Shown here in pieces: positions 6,583 through 13,709 of a DNA stretch of 19,788 bases. The first letter of the stretch is position 1; every line of letters begins with the position of its first letter. The DNA is taken from NCBI GenBank assembly GCA_002371495.1, contig DFIX01000040.1, forward strand, positions 58,156 through 77,943, given 5' to 3'. The stretch is from Eggerthellaceae bacterium UBA3686. GTDB lineage: Bacteria; Actinomycetota; Coriobacteriia; Coriobacteriales; Eggerthellaceae. The notes beneath the pieces are model-generated. The model was not told where the DNA came from and did not search any database. It saw nothing but the letters and a program-made list of their open reading frames with translations. The translations under genes were made by a program, and so were the position numbers.

Positions 6583-7596
6583 ATGGAAGCCAACGCCAAC
6601 AGCCCCAAATCTTACAAGTACGCGACCTTCCCGAGGCAATTCCTCTCGTACCGGTGGTTCAAGCCGATACTCGTCGCCTTGCTAACGGGCGTATTCATGA
6701 TCGTCTTCCAAGTGATCTTGTTCTTGACGGCCTACATATGGTCAGGCGACCCGAATTTCGCCAACTCGTTTGGCGACACCTACGAGAGCATGAACATTTT
6801 CACGGGACCCGGCGCTCTCGTCGAATTCGGCGGCATCGGCGTCATCGTGCCCGCGCTCGCGCTCGCGACCCTGATAGTGCGCGACCGGCCTTTCTCGTCA
6901 TACTCCTCGTCGCGCGGCGGGTGGAACTGGGGCGGGTTCGTAAAATGCCTCGGCATCGCAGCCGCGCTCATGGGCATCCTCACGATTGTGCAGTTCGCGC
7001 TTTCGCCGGAAGACATCGGCGCACCGACGGTTCAGTTCTCGATGGCAAGCCTCGTCGTCTGCCTGCTTCTTATTCCGCTCCAGTGCCTGGCCGAGGAATA
7101 CCTGTTCCGCGGATTCGTCCTGCAAACGATCGGCTCGTGGACGAAGCTTCCCGTCGTCGCCGTCCTGGTCTCGGCCGCCGTGTTCGCAGCGGGGCATGCG
7201 TACAACTCCATCGGCCTGATTGCCGTGTTCATAAACGGAATCGTCTGGGCCGTCTTGACCCTGAAAACGCGCGGCATCGAAGCCTCGAGCGCCATGCACA
7301 TCGTGAGCAACCTTCTGTGCTTCGGCCTGACCGGATTCGGGCTTACCGAGATAACCAGCGAAGTCGATGTGTTCTCGCTCGTCATCGACGCCTCCACGTG
7401 CATCGCGTTCGCCGTGCTGGTAATCGTGCTCGACAAGAAGTTCGGTTGGTTCAAGCCGAAGGGCGACGATACTGCCGAATTCAACGAGCGGGTCCTCGAG
7501 AAACAGGAGCTCAAGCGCAGGCGTAACGGCATGGGCCTGCCGCCCGAGCAGCCCATTCGCTCGTCGGTCGTTGCGAATGCGCAACCGACGCAGTAA
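6583..7596 (+). CDS. CPBP-family intramembrane metalloprotease
   Basis: A 337-aa multi-pass membrane protein with the three motifs of the CPBP (CAAX protease and bacteriocin-processing) family: AEEYLFRG (E171, E172, R176), FAAGH (H205) and HIVSN (H239, N243). Predicted helices lie near residues 27-52, 80-99, 120-140, 152-170, 185-205, 210-227 and 255-285. It ends in a basic, hydrophilic cytoplasmic tail (about 290-337). Members cleave prenylated or peptide substrates in the membrane, or act in bacteriocin self-immunity; no bacteriocin gene is visible here. The ATG at 6583 has only a weak GGGTGA upstream. It is convergent with the sulfatase gene, with 39 bp between stops and no obvious terminator. 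Confidence 0.88.
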   Translation: MEANANSPKSYKYATFPRQFLSYRWFKPILVALLTGVFMIVFQVILFLTAYIWSGDPNFANSFGDTYESMNIFTGPGALVEFGGIGVIVPALALATLIVRDRPFSSYSSSRGGWNWGGFVKCLGIAAALMGILTIVQFALSPEDIGAPTVQFSMASLVVCLLLIPLQCLAEEYLFRGFVLQTIGSWTKLPVVAVLVSAAVFAAGHAYNSIGLIAVFINGIVWAVLTLKTRGIEASSAMHIVSNLLCFGLTGFGLTEITSEVDVFSLVIDASTCIAFAVLVIVLDKKFGWFKPKGDDTAEFNERVLEKQELKRRRNGMGLPPEQPIRSSVVANAQPTQ

Positions 7597-7635
7597 CCTG
7601 AGCAACGAGTTTTGGTTCGTCCGCCTTGCGCCCTG

Positions 7636-9780
7636 CTATGCACCGTACCAGACGTTGCCGGTCTTGCTCCAGTGCGACAGGTCCCGGACGTCGCCTTGTA
7701 TGGCGTACTCGACGAAACGCTGGCCCTCGCCACCGGCGTTGGTCAGGGCGTCGAAATAGCGCACGCGCGACGCACCCGCGTCTTCGGGCACGTCGAGCAA
7801 CGGCGTGCCTGTTCCGTACTTGGCCACGTCGCCACCGATTGCCTGCATGACCGTCGGCTGGATGTCGTCATGGCACACCGGCGCCGCCGACGTGCGCACG
7901 GGCTGACGCACGCCATCCGCAGCAGGCTGCTTGCGCGGCTTCACGAGCATGATGGGGCTGATGGGGTTGCTCACGGGGTCGTGGGTTAGGAACCATACGC
8001 CGTGGTCGGCAGTCACGACCAAGGTCGCCTCGTCGTAGAGCCCGAGCTCCTTCAGCTGCGCGATGTATTCCTTCACGACCTTCATCGAGCCCTTGGCCTG
8101 CGAAATCTGGTCGGACTGGTTGGTGCCGACGTTTGCGCCTTCCTCATCGACCGAGTACGGGAAATGCGGCCCGAACAGGTGGATGAACCTGAACGCCCCG
8201 GCGACGCCCTGGTCGGTCGGCTGCAACCGCCGCTCGCGCACCATCTTGAGGATTGCTGCGTCATCGAGCTCGTAAAGCGAGTCGTGCATGTCGCCTTCCC
8301 CGCTGTCGGCGATCATGCGGTTGTTCAAGTCGCTCGTGTAGTACCAGAACACCGGCTTCAGAAGCCACGGCGCCTCGCGGTACAGGGCGCATTGCTCCAT
8401 GACAACGAAGGTGCGCCACACGTCGACGGGCGCCTGGCTTACCGGATGCACGTTCTGCGTCAGCTCGGTCACGGCCAGGTCGGCCGGATTGTTGAAGTCC
8501 ATCATGAGCGAATCCGAGTACATGCCGATGGTGTAGCCCTGGTCATGGATGTCCTTCAGGTACGTACTGCGCTCGTACTTCGTGCGCCGGTACTCGGCCA
8601 CGTCCTGCCCGGGCTCGGGCTTCAGCGCGGTCAGCATGTTGGGAATGGCGTTGGTCGTGGGAATCATCGTACCCACGCTGTCGGGGAAGTACGTGAAATC
8701 GTCGAAGCCTTGCAGGAACTGCGGGTCTTCTTCAAGAATGTCTTCGAGAATAGCCGTGTCGTAAGTGTCGAGCACGAACACGACCACATTGCTCTTGGGC
8801 GAAACCGTCAGAAGCTCGCCTTGCGTCACGTAGGGCCTGGCCATGTTCGCAGCCGACGTCTTGGTCGCGTCAGCTGCGACGCTCACCACGCCGACGAGCT
8901 GCATAATCATGATGGCGCAGGCGAGGGCCGTGGAGCCCTTCAGCAGCATGTGCGGCCAGCGCACGCTCGCGAACACGACGAGCCCGATGATCGCGAGCCA
9001 TACGATGCCCGAAACGACGTCCTTGAAGATGAAGAACGGCTCGTCCCATCCGATGAAGCCGCCGTCCGCGGGAAGCATACCCGTGTTCAGGAACAGGGAC
9101 TGCACGTACGCCGCCAGCGTCAGCGCAAACAGGACGGCGAGCACGATGTAGAAAGGCCGTCCGCGTAGCACCGACGCACACACCGCCACCAGCACCGCCA
9201 GCGGCAAGCAGAACACGAGAGGCACCCACCACACTTCGGGAAGGCCGAACACAAGGCTGTCGCCGTTTGCGCCGAAGATCTCGAGCGCCGGGGCGATGAA
9301 CACGATAAAGGCCATGAACAGGCATATGGCCAGCGCATACAGAAAGCGCGCACGGGGCCTTACCATACGCGGCGCGGTTGGTGCGCGCAGCTCGAACTCG
9401 TGCTCGATTCGCAGTGCCGATTGCCGCGATGCCTCGTAGCGCTGCTGGGCGTCGGTTGCCCGAGGGTCGACCCGACCGACTTCGCCTTCGACGACCTTGT
9501 GCGCGTTCTCGTCGATGTTGAACAGCTCGAAGATCTTGCGGCGCGTGCGCCTGAACACGACGCCGATAACGGCCGAAAGCGCAACCGCCACGCCCGCAAC
9601 CGCCTGAATCGTGTACGTCATAACCGACGGGTCCACGTACGCCAGGGCCTGGTCTTGCGGGACCAAGCTCCATACGGCGCAGAGCAATGCGACGGCAAAC
9701 ACACGATGCGCCACCGTCAGGCGACGCGCGCGGCAATTTAGCGGCCCTGAGAACACGCGGCCGTTCACAAAGCTATCCAT
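7636..9780 (-). CDS. Membrane-anchored sulfatase / LTA-synthase-like phosphotransferase
   Basis: A 714-aa protein. The N-terminus holds a signal-like helix (22-48) ending LAYVDPSVMTYTIQ, a second helix to about 76, a charged cytoplasmic stretch (77-145), then helices around 146-168, 185-203, 209-230, 255-272 and 284-302. Residues about 330-660 are an alkaline-phosphatase-superfamily (sulfatase) domain outside the membrane: VVVFVLDTYD (metal ligand D338), GTMIPTTNAIPNMLTA (probable nucleophile T375 or T376), FIHLFGPHFPYS (H534, H539) and LVVTADHG (D592, H593). Such enzymes transfer phosphoglycerol, phosphoethanolamine or similar groups to envelope polymers, or hydrolyse sulfate esters. I see no CxPxR formylglycine site, which favours phosphotransfer. 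The ATG at 9780 has TTGGAAG upstream; a -10-like TACAAT is at 9838-9843 (minus). Confidence 0.85.
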   Translation of the reverse strand: MDSFVNGRVFSGPLNCRARRLTVAHRVFAVALLCAVWSLVPQDQALAYVDPSVMTYTIQAVAGVAVALSAVIGVVFRRTRRKIFELFNIDENAHKVVEGEVGRVDPRATDAQQRYEASRQSALRIEHEFELRAPTAPRMVRPRARFLYALAICLFMAFIVFIAPALEIFGANGDSLVFGLPEVWWVPLVFCLPLAVLVAVCASVLRGRPFYIVLAVLFALTLAAYVQSLFLNTGMLPADGGFIGWDEPFFIFKDVVSGIVWLAIIGLVVFASVRWPHMLLKGSTALACAIMIMQLVGVVSVAADATKTSAANMARPYVTQGELLTVSPKSNVVVFVLDTYDTAILEDILEEDPQFLQGFDDFTYFPDSVGTMIPTTNAIPNMLTALKPEPGQDVAEYRRTKYERSTYLKDIHDQGYTIGMYSDSLMMDFNNPADLAVTELTQNVHPVSQAPVDVWRTFVVMEQCALYREAPWLLKPVFWYYTSDLNNRMIADSGEGDMHDSLYELDDAAILKMVRERRLQPTDQGVAGAFRFIHLFGPHFPYSVDEEGANVGTNQSDQISQAKGSMKVVKEYIAQLKELGLYDEATLVVTADHGVWFLTHDPVSNPISPIMLVKPRKQPAADGVRQPVRTSAAPVCHDDIQPTVMQAIGGDVAKYGTGTPLLDVPEDAGASRVRYFDALTNAGGEGQRFVEYAIQGDVRDLSHWSKTGNVWYGA

Positions 9781-9851
9781 GTATCTTCCAACGCGATTGT
9801 TGAACTCCCCCTACCCCGCTCAAGCGGGCGATTGCTAATTGTACCATCATG

Positions 9852-9899
9852 TTGCGCACAATGAGTCAGCTTACCTGGTAGGTGACTCATTGTGCGCAA
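9852..9899. promoter_or_regulatory. 48-bp inverted repeat between sulfatase and nhaC
   Basis: Arms 9852-9868 and 9883-9899 are perfect 17-bp complements (TTGCGCACAATGAGTCA and its reverse) around a 14-nt spacer. The left arm covers the expected -35 region for the sulfatase promoter (-10-like TACAAT, minus, 9838-9843). The right arm ends 54 bp before the TATAAT of the nhaC gene. With no T-tract on either side, a shared operator or a 5'-leader structure is likelier than a terminator. Confidence 0.6.
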
Positions 9900-9953
9900 T
9901 ATATCTTGCCGCTCAAAAATACCGAAATATGACCGCAGATGGCCAAGTGCGGG

Positions 9954-9959
9954 TATAAT
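9954..9959 (+). promoter_or_regulatory. -10 box of the NhaC-family gene
   Basis: A perfect TATAAT 73 bp before the start codon. The sequence 17 bp upstream (GACCGC, 9931-9936) is a poor -35, so the promoter may need an activator, possibly acting from the upstream inverted repeat. Confidence 0.5.
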
Positions 9960-10032
9960 CGTGCCTTGCGCCTATCAGCGGCAACGCGCTTGCCGCTTCA
10001 TATTGCACGAGAAAGCAGAACGGAGCACTACG

Positions 10033-11487
10033 ATGTTCAAAGACAAATCCAGCGAAGGACCCGCCATCGAGGCGGCTGCGGTCGAGGCCTATTCCGCCCA
10101 TGCCGCCGCACCAGCAGCCGAACCCGTGGGCAACGACCAGGGCCAGCAATCCGACAAGCAGCCGAGCCCCATCGAACCGCATCTCTCGGGCCTGCTGCCG
10201 GTCGCCGTCTTCCTCTTGCTGTTCATCGGATCGGGCGTCGTGCTCAACGACTTCTACAGCATGCCCGCCATCGTGGCGTTCGTCTGCGCGCTGGCCGTCG
10301 CCTTCATTCAAAACCCCAAGCGCTCGTTCGACGAGAAGCTCGAAAGCGTGGCACGCAGCATGGGCGAGTCCAACGTCATGATCATGTGCCTGGTCTTCGT
10401 GCTGGCAGGCGCCTTTACCGGCGCAGTCAAATCGGCCGGCGGCGTCGAGAGCACCGTCAACTTCGCGTTGTCGATTCTGCCGACCGGCATCGTGTTGCCA
10501 GGATTGTTCCTAATCGCCTGCTTCATCTCGATTTCGATGGGCACGTCGGTGGGAACGATCGCCGCATTGGCTCCAATCGCCATCGGCGTCGCCGACAAGA
10601 CCGGCCTCGCAGGAGCCATCTGCCTAGGCGCCATTGTCGGCGGCGCAATGTTCGGCGACAACCTCTCGATGATCTCGGACACGACGATCGCAGCTACCCG
10701 AACGCAGGGCTGCGAGATGGACGCCAAGTTCAAAGAGAACTTCAAAATAGCCCTTCCCGCCGCCATCCTGACGTTCATCATCTTTCTGGTAATGGGCCTT
10801 GGCAACGAGTATCACCTGGACGGCGACCTGCAGTATAACCTGTGGCAGGTGCTGCCCTACGTGGCCGTCCTCGTGGCGGCGCTCGTCGGCGTCAACGTCT
10901 TCATCGTGCTCATAGGCGGCACCGTGCTCTCGATCATCGTAGGCGTTGCGCTGGGAACCATCGCGCCCGACATGATCTTCATTGCCATCGGCTCGGGCCT
11001 CGACGGCGGAAGCGGCATCATGAACATGTACGACATCACCGTCATCTCGATCATCTGCGCGGGCATCATCGGGCTCGTGCGCGACAACGGCGGCATCGAG
11101 TGGATTCTCGGCAAGATCAGCGGCGCGGTCAAGGGCAAGCGCGGTGCGCAGTTCGGCATCGCAGCGCTGGCTTCGCTCGTCGACGTATCGACCGCCAACA
11201 ATACCGTAGCTATCGTCATCGCCGGACCCATCGCGCGCAAGATCTCGGACGAGTACGACGTCTCGTCCCGCCGCACCGCCTCGCTCATCGACATCTTCAC
11301 GAGCGTATGGCAGGGCATCATCCCCTACGGCGCGCAGATCCTGTACGCCAGCGCAGGCGCCGCGGCCGTCGGCATGGCAGTGACCCCCTTCGAGATCATC
11401 CCCTTCCTGTTCTACCCCTACCTGCTCGCCATCTGCGCCCTCGTCTTCATAGCCATCTGGGGCGCCAAACCCGAGAAGACGAAGTAG
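10033..11487 (+). CDS. Na+/H+ antiporter, NhaC family
   Basis: A 484-aa polytopic membrane protein. After a hydrophilic Ala-rich N-terminal tail (about 1-50) come roughly eleven to twelve hydrophobic segments. The NhaC/ion-transporter signature GDNLSMISDTTIAATRTQGC sits at residues 208-227, and further family motifs DGGSGIMNMYDI and STANNTVAIVIAGPIA follow. Relatives exchange Na+ for H+ or transport organic acids or amino acids; the substrate is not settled by sequence alone. The frame is open back to 9892, inside the inverted repeat. The ATG at 10033 has GGAG 7 nt upstream and lies after the TATAAT, so it is the start. Transcription appears monocistronic. It ends 30 bp before the outer arm of 111-bp element copy B. 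Confidence 0.88.
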   Translation: MFKDKSSEGPAIEAAAVEAYSAHAAAPAAEPVGNDQGQQSDKQPSPIEPHLSGLLPVAVFLLLFIGSGVVLNDFYSMPAIVAFVCALAVAFIQNPKRSFDEKLESVARSMGESNVMIMCLVFVLAGAFTGAVKSAGGVESTVNFALSILPTGIVLPGLFLIACFISISMGTSVGTIAALAPIAIGVADKTGLAGAICLGAIVGGAMFGDNLSMISDTTIAATRTQGCEMDAKFKENFKIALPAAILTFIIFLVMGLGNEYHLDGDLQYNLWQVLPYVAVLVAALVGVNVFIVLIGGTVLSIIVGVALGTIAPDMIFIAIGSGLDGGSGIMNMYDITVISIICAGIIGLVRDNGGIEWILGKISGAVKGKRGAQFGIAALASLVDVSTANNTVAIVIAGPIARKISDEYDVSSRRTASLIDIFTSVWQGIIPYGAQILYASAGAAAVGMAVTPFEIIPFLFYPYLLAICALVFIAIWGAKPEKTK

Positions 11488-11517
11488 CCAGAGCAAATTG
11501 CGTGCATCCCTCCCACC

Positions 11518-11628
11518 GCGTCTGTGCGGGCGGAGGCGCGCTCCGGCTTGGCTTCGGCTAACCTATGTGTATTTGGGAAAACAGTGCCTGCAGAATCGCC
11601 GGAGTCACGCCCCCGCCCACACAGACGC
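11518..11628 (-). repeat. 111-bp long-hairpin element, copy B
   Basis: Read on the minus strand, the outer arm GCGTCTGTGTGGGCGGGGGC pairs with the right arm through 21 positions with two wobble pairs (U-G and G-U). It continues with TG, a bulged A and CTCCGGC/GCCGGAG. The 50-nt loop begins GATTCTGCAGGCAC and ends TAGGTTAGCCGAAGCCAA. Just beyond its right arm lies GGTGGGA, shared with copy C. It sits 30 bp after the nhaC stop, in the opposite orientation. Confidence 0.87.
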
Positions 11629-11656
11629 TTCGTTCAACGAGTTAAAAGCTCCAAAA

Positions 11657-11687
11657 CGAACACTTTGCCCCTGGGGCAAAGTGTTCG
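11657..11687. repeat. REP-like palindrome, copy 2
   Basis: A perfect 15-bp inverted repeat, CGAACACTTTGCCCC and its complement, around one T. It lies between elements B and C, 28 bp from the end of B. Confidence 0.78.
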
Positions 11688-11805
11688 CGGGCTTGTGAAT
11701 CCGTCCCGCCTGGGAAAACACAGTGGATGCACCTGATGTCGTCCCGCCGAAACGCTTCATCTAACGGGTTGAATAGCTTGAAAGATGCCCTATTTGATCA
11801 TCGGA

Positions 11806-11916
11806 GCGCTCCCGCTGGTGGGGGCGTGACTCCGGCGATTCTGCAGGCACAAACTTCCAAATACACTTAGGTTTAGCCGAAGCCAAGCCGGAGCGCGCCC
11901 CCACCAGCGGGAGCGC
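11806..11916 (+). repeat. 111-bp long-hairpin element, copy C
   Basis: Outer arms 11806-11826 and 11896-11916 are perfect 21-bp complements (GCGCTCCCGCTGGTGGGGGC...). The stem continues with a U-G and a G-C pair, a bulged A29-equivalent (11829) and CTCCGGC/GCCGGAG. The 50-nt loop begins GATTCTGCAGGCAC and ends TAGGTTTAGCCGAAGCCAA. GGTGGGA follows the right arm. It is inverted relative to copy B and points at the 3' end of ilvE. Confidence 0.88.
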
Positions 11917-11930
11917 GGTGGGATGGACTC

Positions 11931-11969
11931 GAAGCCAAGCCGGAGCGCGCCTCCGCCCTTGCGGGAGCG
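11931..11969 (+). repeat. Right-half fragment (D) of the 111-bp element
   Basis: GAAGCCAAGCCGGAGCGCGC repeats the end of the loop and the inner right stem of copies B and C. A distinct outer arm (CTCCGCCCTTGCGGGAGCG) and ATGGGACGG follow. The left half is absent. Its last nine bases could pair with the CGCTCCCGC of copy C's left arm, giving an alternative fold that competes with C's own right arm. Confidence 0.7.
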
Positions 11970-11993
11970 ATGGGACGGTTGAAGCGCACAAAT

Positions 11994-12017
11994 AGGCCCC
12001 CTGGTACCAGGGGGCCT
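11994..12017 (-). terminator. Probable ilvE terminator
   Basis: A perfect 24-bp palindrome (AGGCCCCCTGGT / ACCAGGGGGCCT), 26 bp beyond the ilvE stop codon. On the minus strand it is followed by TATTTG, a weak T-tract. The opposite strand gives TTTCG, so some bidirectional activity is possible. Confidence 0.75.
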
Positions 12018-12043
12018 TTCGGGTTGATTGGCGCTCTCGCAGA

Positions 12044-13081
12044 TTAGGCGATCTTGCAGACCCAGCCGAAGGGGTCCTCGGCTTCGCAGGTCTGGATGCC
12101 CACGAGGGTCTCGCGCAGCTTCTTCATGACCGGGCCGCTCGTGCCGACGCAATCGGGGAAGGTGACGTCAACGCCTTCGCCCTCGACCTTCTCGACCGGG
12201 CTGATGACGGCCGCCGTGCCGCACAGGCCGCACTCGACGAAATCGCCCGCAAGGACCTCTTCGAACTTGACAGGACGCTCGATGACGTTCATGCCCAGCA
12301 CGTCGCGGGCGACCATGACGAGCGAACGGCGCGTGATGGAAGGCAGGATGGAATCAGTTGCCGACTGCGGCACCACGAGGTTGCCCTCCTTGTCGACGAA
12401 CATGATGTTGGCACCGCCGGTCTCTTCGACGTAGGTGCGGCTCTTGGAATCCAGGTACATGTTCTCGGCGTAACCCGCTTCGTGGGCCTCGGTCACGGCC
12501 AGCAGGCTCATGGCGTAGTTCAGGCCGGCCTTGATGTTGCCGGTGCCGTGCGGTGCCGCGCGGTCGTACTTGGCCACAGCCAGCTTCACGGACGTGTCGC
12601 CGCCCTTGAAGTACGGGCCCACCGGGGTGACGAAGATGCGGAACTGGTATTCGTCGGCAGGCTTGACGCCGATGACGTTGCCGGTCGCAACCATGAACGG
12701 GCGGATGTAGAGCGTGGCGCCCGAGCCGTAAGGCGGCACCCAGGCGGCATTGGCGGCGACAACCTGCTTCACGGCATCAACGAACTTGTCTTCGGGGAAC
12801 GCGGGCATGACCAGGCGACGCGCCGAGTCGGCCATGCGGCTTGCGTTCAGGTCGGGGCGGAAGCACACGATCGAACCATCGGCGGTCGTATAGGCCTTAA
12901 GACCTTCGAACACCTCTTGGCAATAGTGGAAGATGCCGGCATCTTCCGAAAGCGTCAGCGTGTGATCCTCGGTCAAGCCGCCCTCTTCCCAGGCGCCGTC
13001 CTTGAAGTTGCACACGTAGCTGTAATCGCACGGGATGTAGTTGAAGCCAAGATTGCCCCAATCCAGGTCCTTCTTTTCCAA
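12044..13081 (-). CDS. ilvE: Branched-chain amino acid aminotransferase
   Basis: A 345-aa fold-type IV PLP enzyme. It interconverts Leu, Ile and Val with their 2-oxoacids using glutamate/2-oxoglutarate, at the last step of branched-chain synthesis. Visible motifs: EVFEGLKAYTTADGSIVCFRPDLNASRM (residues 56-83), LYIRPFMVATGN, KAGLNYA with the PLP lysine K184 in GNIKAGLNYA, YVEETGGANIMF (E220 region) and FVECGLCGTAAVISPV. The frame opens with a GTG at 13141. The family N-terminus (here EKKDLDWGNLGF) and a well-spaced AAGGAG (8-9 nt) point to the TTG at 13081 as the true, weak start. It is monocistronic, divergent from the metallopeptidase and convergent with the repeat cluster. The upstream run is AT-rich (13108-13130, minus strand), but I cannot fix a promoter. 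Confidence 0.93.
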   Translation of the reverse strand: MEKKDLDWGNLGFNYIPCDYSYVCNFKDGAWEEGGLTEDHTLTLSEDAGIFHYCQEVFEGLKAYTTADGSIVCFRPDLNASRMADSARRLVMPAFPEDKFVDAVKQVVAANAAWVPPYGSGATLYIRPFMVATGNVIGVKPADEYQFRIFVTPVGPYFKGGDTSVKLAVAKYDRAAPHGTGNIKAGLNYAMSLLAVTEAHEAGYAENMYLDSKSRTYVEETGGANIMFVDKEGNLVVPQSATDSILPSITRRSLVMVARDVLGMNVIERPVKFEEVLAGDFVECGLCGTAAVISPVEKVEGEGVDVTFPDCVGTSGPVMKKLRETLVGIQTCEAEDPFGWVCKIA

Positions 13082-13175
13082 GGTAATCGTCTCCTTGATC
13101 GCTCGGATATGAATATGTATTGATTCTACTCCCTCGCCCACTCACGCGGCGACATTTGTGAGTCTTTAACAATAA

Positions 13176-13181
13176 TATAAT
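13176..13181 (+). promoter_or_regulatory. -10 box of the metallopeptidase gene
   Basis: TATAAT in an AT-rich run, 63 bp before the ATG. The nearest -35-like hexamers are TTGTGA (13156-13161, spacer 14) and GACATT (13151-13156, spacer 19). Neither spacing is ideal. Confidence 0.45.
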
Positions 13182-13244
13182 CCGAATGAAACGCGGTACC
13201 AGATGCCTTGCTTCACCCACAAGCGATGCGACAGGAGGAACGCT

Positions 13245-13628
13245 ATGGCGAAGCTCACCGACGAAGAATTCGAGTCGGCTGTTCAAGATGCGCTCGATTC
13301 GATTCCCGAGGAATTCCTCGACGAGCTCGAGAACGTCGCCATCGTGGTGGCTGACGAGCCCGACGAAGAGGATTTCGAAGGCGACGGCCTGTTCACCGAC
13401 GAGGGCGATTTGCTGGGACTCTACGACGGAATCGCCATGACCGAACGCGGCGGCTCCTACGGTTTGGGCGACTACCCCGATACCATCACGGTCTTCAAGG
13501 GCCCACATGAGCGGCTCGGCCTGCCAAAGCCCCAGACCATCGAGGAAATCCGCAAAACCGTCGTCCACGAAATAGCCCACTACTTCGGCATGGACGAGGA
13601 CCAGGTCGACGAAATGGGCTACGCATAA
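13245..13628 (+). CDS. Small zinc metallopeptidase (HExxH)
   Basis: A 127-aa acidic protein. The C-terminal motif VVHEIAHYFGMDEDQVDEMGY carries the zinc ligands H108 and H112 and the catalytic E109, with a downstream acidic residue as likely third ligand. An acidic N-terminal helix (LTDEEFESAVQDALDSIPEEFLDELENV) and ITVFKGPHERLG precede it. This matches the short metallopeptidase family (MpgA/DUF1025-like, zincin-type) of Actinobacteria and other bacteria; no physiological substrate is established, and it lacks a signal peptide. The ATG at 13245 has AGGAGG 6 nt upstream; the earlier Met at 13203 has no ribosome site. Its 3' end is followed by a REP-like palindrome and a strong bidirectional hairpin. 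Confidence 0.87.
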   Translation: MAKLTDEEFESAVQDALDSIPEEFLDELENVAIVVADEPDEEDFEGDGLFTDEGDLLGLYDGIAMTERGGSYGLGDYPDTITVFKGPHERLGLPKPQTIEEIRKTVVHEIAHYFGMDEDQVDEMGYA

Positions 13629-13640
13629 GCCTCCAACCCG

Positions 13641-13671
13641 CGAACACTTCGCCCCTGGGGCAAAGTGTTCG
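13641..13671. repeat. REP-like palindrome, copy 3
   Basis: CGAACACTTCGCCCC, a T, then GGGGCAAAGTGTTCG: a 15-bp inverted repeat with one mismatched pair, starting 13 bp after the metallopeptidase stop and directly abutting the next hairpin (13672-13709). Confidence 0.75.
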
Positions 13672-13709
13672 AAAATGTGAAAAAGGGGTCTGACCCTTTT
13701 TCACATTTT
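13672..13709. terminator. Bidirectional terminator / repeated palindrome
   Basis: A perfect 16-bp stem (AAAATGTGAAAAAGGG and its complement) with loop GTCTGA. The A-rich and T-rich arm ends provide a T-tract in either direction. It serves the convergent metallopeptidase (plus) and DUF2344 gene (minus), whose TAA stop overlaps its right end. The same right arm appears at 1-23, so this is a repeated module. Confidence 0.8.

Larger units (their letters stand above)
11488..12043. other. 556-bp gene-free repeat cluster between nhaC and ilvE
   Basis: This convergent intergenic region holds 111-bp element copy B (minus), a REP-like palindrome, copy C (plus), fragment D and the ilvE terminator. Between 11690 and 11800 I see nothing further. 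Short open frames here translate the repeats themselves (both B and C give peptides containing CLQNRRSHAP) and are not genes. Confidence 0.8.

Noticed and set aside
8002..9168. 388-aa open frame antisense to the sulfatase
   Set aside because: Composition-driven shadow frame with no ribosome site.
11518..11969. CRISPR or integron attC array
   Set aside because: Copies are inverted, irregularly spaced and far apart, with variable ends and a conserved middle. There are no short regular repeats, cas genes, integrase or attC core sites.
11498..11991. Small open frames in the repeat cluster
   Set aside because: They translate the 111-bp elements and REP-like palindromes themselves; shared peptides such as CLQNRRSHAP come from the repeat, and no ribosome sites are present.
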